From Hymenoscyphus infarciens (taxonomy: Eukaryota; Ascomycota; Leotiomycetes; Helotiales; Helotiaceae), in contig LLCB01000086.1 in assembly GCA_001414345.1 (NCBI GenBank), forward strand, positions 62,001 to 126,000: a DNA stretch of 64,000 bases, written 5' to 3'. The position numbers and the translations under genes are program-made. This document shows positions 24,367-34,382 of this stretch, piece after piece. Below the pieces are notes generated by a model. That model did no database searches, was not told the origin of the DNA, and saw nothing but the letters and a program-made list of their open reading frames with translations. Within the stretch, counting starts at the first letter, position 1. Each line of letters opens with the position of its first letter.

Positions 24367-26647
24367 ACTGTGGCTGATGGGGGAATGAATATGAGGGTGA
24401 GGGGTGGGAGGGAGGGCGTGTCTGGTTTCCCTTTTACAAGGGTCCATGGAAGGGGAACACTTATCGTGGAACGACTCATTTCTACCTCATCATCCTACAA
24501 AATTGGAGCTCTGGTTGGGAAAGCGGTGGACTCGAAATCTACATTTGTACAATAGGAGGGCTTGGGCAATGGGTTTCAGCATCGGCATAGCATAGTATTT
24601 TCTTTTGGTTTATGGATGGGGAAATGCTCGGCATTTATTGATTTACAGATAGGGTAGAAAATATTATTCTACTCCTCTCGTCTCGTTAAGCACTCATACT
24701 TCATAATTCTTGAAGCCATTGCTCGCCGGCTTCTCTTTTATTGCTTTGAATGTTCTCGGTTAATTAATGTTATTGTTAATGGGTGAACATCACAGCAGCC
24801 ATTTCGATTCTTAGGTCTCGGTTTATACTTTAATAGATAAACTTGCTATCGAGAAGCAAGTAGAGTAGACAAGGAAGCTAGAATTCCGCTGCAGTCTTTT
24901 ATTCCTCTGGTGCGTCCCGGGGAGAACAATACTGTAAGCAGAAACACGAATTGCAAGACCAATTGCGGCATTGATTCGATAATCGATATAATAATCTACT
25001 TGTCACTCATCCTGTATTCTCCCCTGTCCCTTCCAATAAATAAATAAATCCACTCTTTCTTGACAAGTCGACGTTTGAGAACATCAAGTCAAAACTCATG
25101 CTCTCCTCTACAATTCCAACAACCTCAAGTCCTCCCATCGAAGCGCGCAGAAGTTCAGAGGTACTTACTTCTTTCATCTATAGCATACCTAACCCTTCTC
25201 ACAAAACTTCTCTCCGAATCTCTTGTCGCCATGAATCCAACTTGTGATATGTATGGACATATCACAACCAAGCTTACCACCCCACTACCCACTACCCACT
25301 AATCCCCAGTCTTCCAACTCCTCCAACCTCACTCCCAATGTTCGTTGCAACCCCATGTTGAACCGTTATAGCACCTGGGTAGAAAAACCGACCAAGACCA
25401 AGATAAACAAGAAGCCCAAGTGAAACAAAAACTTCGAGCCTGCCAAAAATCCCCTCCCCCATCCCACACATGTATAATTCACCCCTTTGTGTAGTAATCA
25501 GTTCCCTCGTCTCGTCATGATGCCCAATATTGATCAAGCATAATTTGTGGCTTATTCATGGCTCCCACAGCGTAGCGAGTAAGCTATCAAAACATTTGCA
25601 AATAGGTAAGCCGTCAACTAACCAGCGAATAAGCCTCCAATCCATGACTTACTCGATATTATTGACCCCCTCGTTGAGAGGTGAGGTAAGCCACGAGATA
25701 CTCCCGAGTAAGCCGTCAACCACCTTACGAGTAAGCTACGAGATTACTCGCCCCTGAAATATAGAATAGCTTAGAGTGAGGTCATTTTACTCGGTAACCG
25801 GGTGTCTCCATCTGAACCAGTCAAGCGACCGAGTGCAAGCAAATACACTTATTCAATAGCTGTAGCTTACTCAAGACAAATGCAGCTTACCCGTAAAGTT
25901 TGGAGCTCACCCACAAGCTTGGAGCTCACCCACAAGCTTGCAGCTCACCCATCAAGTTGCAGCTTACCCATAATGTTGTAGCTCACTTAAGAGATTGTAG
26001 CTTACCGGCAAACGTTGCAGCAAAGTTTGTAGCTTCAAGAGATTCGTATCGTAGATGAGCCCGAGTACATATTCGTGGCTTACTCGATAGATGGATTCAG
26101 CCCCTTGCAAATCTATAGGTTACTCACACCGACTAATGTCAAGATATGCAGCTTGTAGACCCTCAGACTCCAAGTACTCGGGTTTAGTCCAAAAAGAGGA
26201 TTCACTTCCCCCAGCAAACCATTGACGGCAACCCAACTAGATAACCATAATTTTCCGTCAGAAAAAGAAATCGCACTTTGACTGTAAAAAAATGTGTTTA
26301 TTTTGGTGTTACTACTACTACTTCTACGTTATCAAGTTTACATCCCGTCCGTCGTCATCCGCCGATTCGTGCTGTCTCGAAGGATTTGGGGGAACGGAAT
26401 GGATGCAACTCTGAAAGTGCTCGACCGGATCGCCTCGCGAGCCCTGTGGAGAAAAGGATCTAAAAACACAGGGTGAAGATGTCATAATTAGAGAAAAGAG
26501 AGATCAGCAACCCAAAAGACGAATTCAACTTTTCCCGCCATGGTGTGCGCCGCCTGCAAAACAAAGATGTGCTCCCTAATTACTCAGCCGTATCAAGCTC
26601 GTCGTGCTGAAGGGGGGGAGATTCCAAGGCTACTGGAGCTTTTCGTA
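24367..26647. other. 2.3-kb intergenic region with a repeat field
   Basis: Convergent space between the acyltransferase and the SR-protein gene. The first kilobase shows nothing beyond AT-rich 3' flank. 25555-26100 is occupied by the repeat field listed separately. Remaining ORFs are not supported. Confidence 0.5.
25555..26100. repeat. Imperfect ~19-bp GTAAGC/GCTTAC repeat field
   Basis: The left half (25555-25745) mostly carries the motif as GAGTAAGCy or GGTAAGCCGTCAAC. The right half (25860-26095) carries the opposite orientation as TTGCAGCTTACCC / TTGGAGCTCACCC about every 18-20 bp (near 25863, 25883, 25903, 25922, 25940, 25959, 25979, 25997, 26029). The arrays therefore face each other across about 110 bp. 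No coding, no ATG-initiated frame and no known family. Confidence 0.7.
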
Positions 26648-27828
26648 TTAGCTGGTGGGGGGTTCTCTTGGTCGATATGGAATTTCCAAATCACCTTTCC
26701 TATCGTCTCCATTGGTTCCGTTTTCGCGGCTGTCGTCTCGGTCCTCCTTGATGTCACGGTCACTGTAATTGTGTAAGTACAAGATTCAACTCGTGGAATC
26801 TGTTCCTGGAATACATACCGATCATCTGGGCTGCGGGAACGATCGCGGTCACCACGGTCACGTCGATCATAGTCCCGATCACGATCACGTCGAGAGTCCT
26901 TGCGAGGAGAATAGTCACCACGGCTACGTCGAGGAGAAGGTGTGCGACGACGAGGAGAACGACGACCAGCTGGTGCACGCTCACGCTCACGGCCGGAATC
27001 AAATCGCCATGAAGCAGATGGAGGTGTACGGGCCCACTAGATAATATTAGCACTTGGCGCAACTCGACCAAAGCAATGAATTGGCGTACCTCAATCTTCA
27101 ACAAATCATCATGTCCAATACGCTTGTTGTGCATCTCATGATAAGCATCGTCGGCATCACGGCGGCTTTCATACTCAACGAATGCGAATCTACTTCAAGC
27201 GTCAACGATATTAGAGCGCACGCTAACAAAGGAAATGGGAAGTACTCACAGACGACTGGCAGCGGTTCGGGGTGCTGGAATGTCACATCGGACAAGACGA
27301 CCATATCTATAGTATCAGGTCAGACCAAGGACTTGTGGTTCGAGGGTATAAAGGGTTGAGAGATGAAGATAAAGATAAATTCAGAAGCCCCTTCCACCTA
27401 TATTCGGAGTTTTGGTGGGGAAATGGGATTTAAAGCAACGCCGTATCTTGCGCGACGGCTCGATCGTAGGAAATGGGAGGAGGAGGTAGCAAGCGCAGGT
27501 ATAAGACGATATAAGGGGGGTGACAGCGAAGTCTCGACGAGGGAACCGCGAGGGTTGGGGGGGATGTGTAGATCATCGCAATAGATGCAGGTGATCATCG
27601 ACATATCGAGGACGACGACGATTGGTTGACATACCGTTCGAATTCGTAGGCTAGATCGCGAGCTCGAGTACCAGGTCCGAAACCCTATTGCAGAGGAAAT
27701 TAGCAGGGGCCAGAGATGAGATGAGGGATGCGATTGAGGGGCGGCGCATTGGGATCAAATGATAGAATAGGTACGGTGGAAGGGTAACTAACAGTAACAT
27801 ATAGGGTAGTGCCTCCACGAGAAGACAT
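26648..27828 (-). CDS. SR-type pre-mRNA splicing factor (Srp1-like), 191 aa
   Basis: Six exons: 27828-27793, 27684-27635, 27306-27250, 27189-27090, 27036-26819, 26762-26648; total 576 nt. One N-terminal RRM with RNP2 TLYVTGFG (residues 8-15) and RNP1 RLFAFVEYES (47-56), followed by WARTPPSASWRFD and an Arg/Ser/Asp-rich tail from about residue 98 (SPRRRTPSPRRSRGD and RD dipeptides). SR proteins bind exonic enhancers and recruit the spliceosome in the nucleus. The RS tail is short and mixed with RD repeats, and the C terminus is acidic, ending PREPPTS. Intron 2 (27307-27634) is 328 nt, far longer than the others, which SR genes often use for autoregulation. The exact fungal orthologue name is uncertain. 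Confidence 0.92.
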
Positions 27829-28452
27829 CTTGCTAGTCTCTACTCTTTTCTGGTGAGAGAGTCGTGGAATAAGAATTGGTTGGTGATCGCAACAACGAAA
27901 GGGATACTGTTGTTGGCGTAGAGTCTCTGTTGCGGGGGATCTGTTTGCGATGATGATGGACAGTCCAGCGCGCAACTGATGAGGAAGTTGACAGCCTTGA
28001 AAGAGAGCTCCATAAACACTAAACCCTTTATGGAAGGAAGAGCTGTCACGTGATAAGAGCAATGCCAAGCATTTTAGAGCTCATTGCTGTTGAGGAGCCA
28101 CTACCTAGAAACAATATGGAAGCACCATCTTAGACTAGATTTAATAATATCTTTATTGATACAACTCTCCTTGTTACTTTACCCATCCAACCTTGTAGTC
28201 TGTATGTCTACCATGACCCACCAATTTTTGACAGCCAACCCAACCAAAGCAAATAAGAAATAATCTAGGTCTTTCTGTCTACAAGACATTAACATGCGCC
28301 CGCTCCCAATGCGTATCCAAATGCAACCCAATGACGAATTCTTGTCTTCATATACAAATCTTTCTGCCTGGGTACTTCCAAGCTATCTTGGTCATCACAA
28401 CTCAAGGCCATGCTGGAAAACAAAAACAATACCCCAGCACTCAGATTGATTC
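27829..28452. other. Intergenic region between SR gene and mitochondrial carrier
   Basis: 624 bp between two minus-strand genes: promoter and 5' UTR of the SR gene and 3' flank of the carrier. The ORFs overlapping the SR start are frame extensions without separate support. Confidence 0.5.
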
Positions 28453-29603
28453 TTACAGATCTTGGTTATCAGCCCGTAGAGTAAGTAAGAAATCTCTGGT
28501 CATCTCAAAGCTGAGCCAGCTGCTTGCCATGCTTGGCGCTACCTTGAGAAGATTGGGAACTATGCCCTTGTACATGCCCTTGATACCCTCTTGGGCTATT
28601 ATGACTTTGACAGCGTCAAAGACGCCCTTGTATTGATAGCCCATTCCTGACATGGTATTGATTTGGAATCGTCGGCGAAGTACATCACTATCCAGTGTTA
28701 GCTTGCATTCGAAATTTCGTGGGGGAGAATGGATCTCACAAGGGGTATGTGCATGTTTGGGCAACTGCACCCGATATAGCGCCTGCGGCAAGTTTGCGTA
28801 CAGCACTTGGATTTTTATCTCCTTCCGGAGTAAGATATTTGCGTACAATTTCATAAGTCATAAAGTTGAGACCAACCTGAATGGTAATGGTTAAGTCATT
28901 TCTTCAGCACCAGACGACAGGGAGTACTTACATATGGCGCTACACCAGCGACCGTAGGTAATATACCTCTATACAATGCCCTTACTCCGCCTTCTGTTTT
29001 GTACATTGTGACTAGGGTTTCCCACATGCCTGGCAATCTAGCTCTTTGCGTCGTGCTAAGGGCTGCAAATGATGCAGACTGGATGGAAAGTCTCGTCCGA
29101 ACGATATCAAGAGGGTATGTAAAGAACACCGAGGTGATTCCAGCTGCTCCACCACAAATCAGTCGTCTGAGAGAAGAGAGGTCTTGCCCAGGCGACGCTT
29201 CGAAGAACTGTATGAAAGTTAGTCAAGCTCTACTCAGTGTGCCCCCTTCAGCAAGGGTATGCTGCAATTGACGTGTGTATTCTGCCTGTATCGAGTACAT
29301 GATCTAAATACTTACTTTTTTGTAGAAGTTGTAACTTCCAAATTGAACTGCTGAATAGGGTACTATTCGTATGCAATTTGTGCCATTTCCTCTCATGAAT
29401 CCTCGCCACCCCTCGTCCTTCCACATTTTCATGAGGCCTTTTCCGACGGAAAGCTTATATTCTTCCCTTCCCACGCTCTGTATTTGAAAGAGGATCTTTA
29501 ATCGCTCGAGGGGGGAGACGACCGTCCGCGAGACAGCACCTGCCACGCCCCCAGCGCAAAAGGCCGCAAAGACTGGCTGGGCAATCATCTCGCGCATCTG
29601 CAT
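28453..29603 (-). CDS. Mitochondrial carrier, YPR011C-like (APS/PAPS transporter type), 311 aa
   Basis: Four exons: 29603-29316, 29207-28932, 28876-28740, 28687-28453; total 936 nt. It has the tripartite SLC25 structure with three signatures: SPLERLKILFQ (residues 30-40), YPLDIVRTRL (127-136) and YPFDVLRRRF (231-240), each followed by the G..G/RG pattern (FMRGNGTNCIRIVPYSAVQF, ALYRGILPTVAGVAPY, GMYKGIVPNLLKVAPS). Overall it resembles yeast Ypr011c, which exchanges adenosine 5'-phosphosulfate and PAPS across the inner mitochondrial membrane; human SLC25A42/16 are the nearest animal relatives. The start is tentative: the frame is open upstream for 13 codons to an intron-like TAGCCTCAG, so a further 5' exon is possible, but I found no ATG exon with a good donor in phase. 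Confidence 0.88.
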
Positions 29604-30838
29604 CGTTCGTGGTCCATATTTTGGTAGGAGGGATCCCTGAGGCTATTCCAAGACGCAGATTAGCATGCGCGCACCAATTGGGGCCAGAAAACCCACAGTA
29701 GACATTTTGAAATCTGGACAGGCCTCCACGTAGGGCTGAACACTCAACGCGTATAAGGCTCAGCGGATTCAAGCCGCACAACCCCTTCTGCAAGAATACA
29801 CGAAATGTGTCGACTCAGATAGACAGTCCCATCCGTGTGCGAGTTCTGCTTCGACCTGGTGGTGGATATCGGGGGCTCGACTTGCGCTTCTCGCAATGAC
29901 CTGGGGCCAGAGCTGGAGCTAGAGCTGGAGCTATCGTTTTTCGCTGGCTGGCGCAACGAGAATGTAGGAAGGGACAAAGTTTTTTGGCCTGAATAAATTT
30001 GGTCTCCATTCAGCGAAATTGGCTGCGAGGACGAGCGAGAGGCATTGGTAGTTTTATTAAATAGGATAAGAGGGTGAGGTTGGTGATTTGGTGATTTGGT
30101 GGGTGGTTTGAGGTTGTGAGGCTGTGAGGTAGGAAGGTCGAAGAGGGCGCCGATTCTGTTTCCGGGGACTTAGGTTAGTTAGACGCAGTGTTGGTATTTC
30201 ATATGCGCACTCTAATAGTACCTATACCATACCGTAGCTACGGCGGAAGCGAAGACTAGAAAAGCAGCGGATGATTAATTGGTCTCAGAAGTCATTCGTG
30301 CGCTATTTTATCTTCTTGATTTCTTAGAGCGAAAACATCGTCATGCAAAGATATTCGTACCAAGAGGTTTTTGGTAGTACCCCCCTGGGTCTCGACTTGA
30401 AAAAGGTGGCATTCAGGTGACGTTCGCTTCACCAGTTGCCGACCGTATCGGCTCTGCTTCCCATCATCACTTCAAGTCACACTGATGCTCACGCCATGCT
30501 CACGCTCTCTTGAATCACTATGGATGACCTTGGCATGAAGCATCGCATTCTCTAGACTAAGACCTGTGTCGGACGGGAGCTGGAGGAGAATCGCCGAGTA
30601 GCTTGGTAAATTGAACTCAATGTTCAATTCTCCACCGGAGCTGACCTCCAGCACCTGCCGAAAATGATAGCAATCGGACTTGAAATCGGCGCTTTCCGAT
30701 CCGAGCCTCTGCACGTGATGTATCGTTTAGCGGGAAGTGTTTAAAGTGGGGCCACACGAACTGGATCTTGAGGCTTTCCAAACTTCTCCATTTGAAAAAA
30801 AATCAACCGACAATCGACAACCTCCGCCAACCGCAACC
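29604..30838. other. Divergent intergenic region, carrier/eL18
   Basis: 1.2 kb of shared upstream sequence. A possible extra 5' exon of the carrier would lie in 29650-30010. An 80-codon minus-strand frame at 30472-30714 starts at GTG and has no recognisable family. T/G-rich tract at 30070-30140. Confidence 0.45.
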
Positions 30839-31696
30839 ATGGGTACGTAGCCCAATATCCTCGCCTTCGTATGCAAGTGGTACTCCTGCTACTCTGTCCG
30901 AGAATTCTCCTGCTGAAAAGCTGGAATCCTCGTTGATGGGGTTCAGGACTCTGCGCAGCAAATTGTGTCGCAAGACCAAAATGCAAAGAGCATGCTTGAA
31001 CATAGGCTGACGGATTTCTGACTCTAGGTATCGATCTTGACCACCACCACGTCCGCAACACGCACCGAAAGGCGCCAAAGAGTGACAATGTCTATCTCAA
31101 GTTGCTCGTGAAGCTCTACCGATTCTTGGCTCGTAAGTACCCCTCCTCCATCTCGACGACGTTCGCGCCGCGCAAATTCTGACCAAATTCTCCTTCACAG
31201 GTCGAACCGATGCCTCATTCAACAAGGTCGTTCTCCGAAGACTTTTCATGTCCAAGATCAACAGACCCCCAGTCTCCATCTCCCGAATTGTCGCCAACAC
31301 TTCCGAGAAGAGCAACAACAAGACCGTCGTCGTTATCGGTACCATCACTGATGACAACCGTCTGTTGACCGTCCCAAAGCTCAGCGTTGCAGCTCTCCGC
31401 TTCACTGCTACCGCTCGTGCTCGTATTCTCGCAGCCGGTGGTGAGACCTTGACCCTCGATCAATTGGCATTGAGAGCTCCAACCGGAAGCAACACCCTCC
31501 TCCTTAGAGGACCAAAGAACTCCCGAGAGGCCGTCAAGCACTTTGGAATGGGACCACACAAGCACAAGGTAATTCTCATGAAGAAATTTTGGTCGACAAG
31601 AACTGACCTAGTACACAGAAACCATATGTCGAGTCCAAGGGTCGCAAATTCGAGAAGGCTCGTGGTCGTCGTCGTTCAAGAGGTTTCAAGGTCTAA
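30839..31696 (+). CDS. RPL18: 60S ribosomal protein eL18, 184 aa
   Basis: Four exons: 30839-30842, 31028-31132, 31201-31568, 31619-31696; total 555 nt. The first coding exon is ATG plus one base, and intron 1 is 185 nt. The protein starts [16 protein letters not shown], has [20 protein letters not shown] and [16 protein letters not shown], and ends in [20 protein letters not shown]. This is eL18 along its entire length, close to the usual 186 residues. It is a structural component of the large cytosolic subunit. The tiny first exon followed by an intron right after the start codon is common in fungal ribosomal protein genes. It converges on the Mrm2 gene. Confidence 0.97.
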
Positions 31697-32378
31697 GCGC
31701 ATTTCGACTGGTCAAGATAATTTTACAAATCTCGATATTCTCCTGCTAGGGATATACCATGGGATTTGCAGGTGTCTGGCGAAAAGCTTGGGGGGTTTGA
31801 TTGATGGATGGGCATTACGATGCGCATGATAGGTTTGCTAGGTTACTTTACAAAGCCTTGGGTCTAGCAAGCAAAAATTCAATAAAAGGCAAAAGAAACG
31901 CCAATGAATCCTGCAAGAAGGTCCCAATTATGTCTTGATGTGAAGGAATTTTTATGATATGACTGCTGCCAGTATTACTCTGAATACTTCACCTGTAGTA
32001 CAATTAGGCTTACATACAAACCCAAGAGAGGGGGAGCCGACTGTTAAGCCTGGCTGAAACGGACACAGAGTGCGAAAGGATTCAAGCCGTGCTAGGGAAA
32101 AACACATCAAATGTATAATCAATTTCGTAAATTTGGACCAGAGTTCTTACTCTCAGCCAGTTGAACACACATAATATTATTGCATTTGATCAGGAGAGAT
32201 TTATTTTAGACACCCGAAATTCCCAACCCTTTTTAGAGAACGCCTAGTCTATGTATAATACAGTATATATACAACGTAAGATCTAACAACCATGTACTTG
32301 GAACAAATATCATACAGCCAACTTCCTCCCCTTTTCTCTCAATATCTACACACGCTCCCTCTGTGTGCTTGGGGGTAA
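31697..32378. other. Convergent 3' intergenic region
   Basis: 682 bp between eL18 and Mrm2, AT-rich, holding both 3' UTRs. No further feature seen. Confidence 0.5.
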
Positions 32379-34008
32379 CTATTCTATACTCATTATCTCC
32401 TCGAGAGAAGTATCGTTTTTCCGCCGGAGTGCTACGAAAAAGGCTTCTTTTGATTCCTGGGGTGGGTGTGTTAACTTGGTGGATTTTGAGGGTTTGAGGG
32501 GTCGAGGGAAGTAGTGTGCTGGGAAATGGGGATGGAATTTGAGATTTGCTTGAGGATGATACCAGGTATTGGGTGGCGTTTGGAGGGACACATGTGAAGA
32601 GACGTTGAGTTGCAGGGCAAAAGCAGAAAAGGACTTACACTCCGAGAGGATTCGGGTTTCTCTCTGTGGACTGAGGAAAAGAGTTTTCGGAGGCGCTTTT
32701 CGAGGGTCTTGTCTTCGGATCCTTGGTAGAATTTACAGACTTTTGTGACACATGTTAGCTGTTTTCTTGAAGGGGTTGAGGGGAAGAGATTGTGAAGAGG
32801 GCTTCCCCAATTCTGAAGAAGGTATATTCTCGAAGAGGCTTCCAGCGATACAAAAGAGGTGGAAGGGAAAAGTTACCAAAATGACCGCCAGTTTTCAAAG
32901 TATCGAAGGCGAAAAACATTGCTGCGGAGCAAAGATCCTGTTTAATCAAAGTCAGTCAAAATATCCTCATCCCTCATCCATGTCCTCATTTTCTCGGGAG
33001 CGCTGAGAAAAGGGGGAAAACATACCATACTCCCAGCATGATCTTTAAAATTGATACCAGAAGTATTCATCATCCTAATATACGGGTCACTTAGACTTCT
33101 CTTCCAAAACCCCGTCGTCTGATCCCAGGGAGCTGACATATCACTCAAAACAATATCCACCACCCTCCCAACATGGAGCGTCCTTCTTTTCATACTGAGT
33201 TTCTTCTCCCCTTCCTCTTTCCCATCCTTCCCCTCTTTCACCACCGGTGTGATTTCATCAAGATGTCTTTCCAAATCGATATAACTCGGCGCATCAATAA
33301 TATCGTCATCGGAAAACGCTTGGTTCGGTCGTCCTCGATCGGGATCACGTAGAAAACGCTTTACCTCTTCCCGGACTTCGTTGGAGAGGAAGTTTCCTTG
33401 GATGGTGGAGACGCCCTTTGGGGGTTGGGCGGGGATTATGTCAATTCCTACGATTCGACCATTGGGTTTGGTTCTTTCTACAGCGACCTAGAATTTCATA
33501 TCATTAGCACATGGAGAACAGGGGAGGAAACTGAGAAGGGGAAACGAGGAGACAAACCTGCGACCAACTCCCAGGCGCATATCCCTTTACAACGAAAAAC
33601 CACAAATTACCAAACTGTCAGTTTCCATAGGAGGTCGGGTATAAACTAACTAAATCTACAACAGTCTGCCCCTTTTTGAATAATTTGTACTTTGCATCAA
33701 TCTACCAGCAACCCATAATCAGCAACCCCAGGACCCCATCAAGTGTGTCTGCCACAAACCTCAAGTAATTTAAAGGCAGCCCGACTCTTCAATCCCTTAA
33801 CCTTAGCATCCCTAGAATATGAATCATTCGATTGTCTACTCTTCCATCTCGTCGAGGATGAAGACGCAACAGCCTTCGTGGTATGGAAATCGCGGACTCG
33901 AGTGGCGATGCGACTGGGAGGGAGGGAGGAGACGCATTTGGATTCTTTTAGAAGAGATCCATTGGTACGAATCCTTCCGAATCGCCGCAAGGCAGATCGG
34001 GAAATCAT
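32379..34008 (-). CDS. MRM2: Mitochondrial large-subunit rRNA 2'-O-ribose methyltransferase (FtsJ/RrmJ family), 342 aa
   Basis: Seven exons: 34008-33760, 33701-33651, 33584-33558, 33487-33026, 32937-32877, 32739-32639, 32456-32379; total 1029 nt. Mrm2 methylates a uridine ribose in the peptidyl-transferase region of mitochondrial 21S rRNA using SAM. The SAM motif is VDLGYAPGSWSQ (98-109). The catalytic K-D-K-E set is visible as K80 (SRAAFKL), D225 (VLSDMSAPWD), K286 (VCKFYQG) and E321 (SKEAFFVAL). The first about 60 residues are Arg/Ser-rich without acidic clusters, as in a mitochondrial presequence. Residues about 156-215 are a charged insertion (RDPDRGRPNQAFSDDD...KKLSMKRR) compared with the bacterial enzyme. 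The ATG at 34008 is the only good start. Confidence 0.93.
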
Positions 34009-34382
34009 CCAGCGGTTTGTGGTGAGGGTGAGCTATTTAGGAGGTGGGAGAGTGAGTTGCGATGCTCGTAAATATTTTACACGAGGCTCTCGCCGAGGCT
34101 GCGAGGCTACGAAATGATTTCAGGTTCATAAGAGTTAATTTCAACGAGAAAGGTTTCGGTTCAATGGTCTTCATTCAAAAAGAATATTCGCTCTCTGTTC
34201 GTTTTCTCAATTCCATGCCCAATACTCCATGCAATGCTTCATAAAACAACTACTCCAACCTGTGGTTCATCCAACCCCATCGTTCCCATCCAGTCCATCC
34301 AGTCCATCCAACCAAAACTCCAAATACATCCCATGAGCCTTGTCAGACTCCCCTAAATTAAGTGCACAATCATGACTCAAAT
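34009..34382. other. Short intergenic region upstream of MRM2
   Basis: 374 bp between two minus-strand genes. It contains a short direct repeat (CCATCCAGTCCATCCAGTCC, near 34285-34310) and the 3' flank of the coiled-coil gene. Confidence 0.5.

Noticed and set aside
25555..26100. CRISPR-like reading of the ~19-bp repeats
   Set aside because: Repeats are degenerate, the spacing leaves no constant-length spacers, and the host is a eukaryote.
29744..30009. Ser-rich frame as first exon of the mitochondrial carrier
   Set aside because: It starts at TTG, and the only in-phase donor-like GTs (GTCTAT, GTTGTG) are poor.
30472..30714. 80-codon minus-strand frame
   Set aside because: Starts at GTG, no ATG upstream in frame, no domain.
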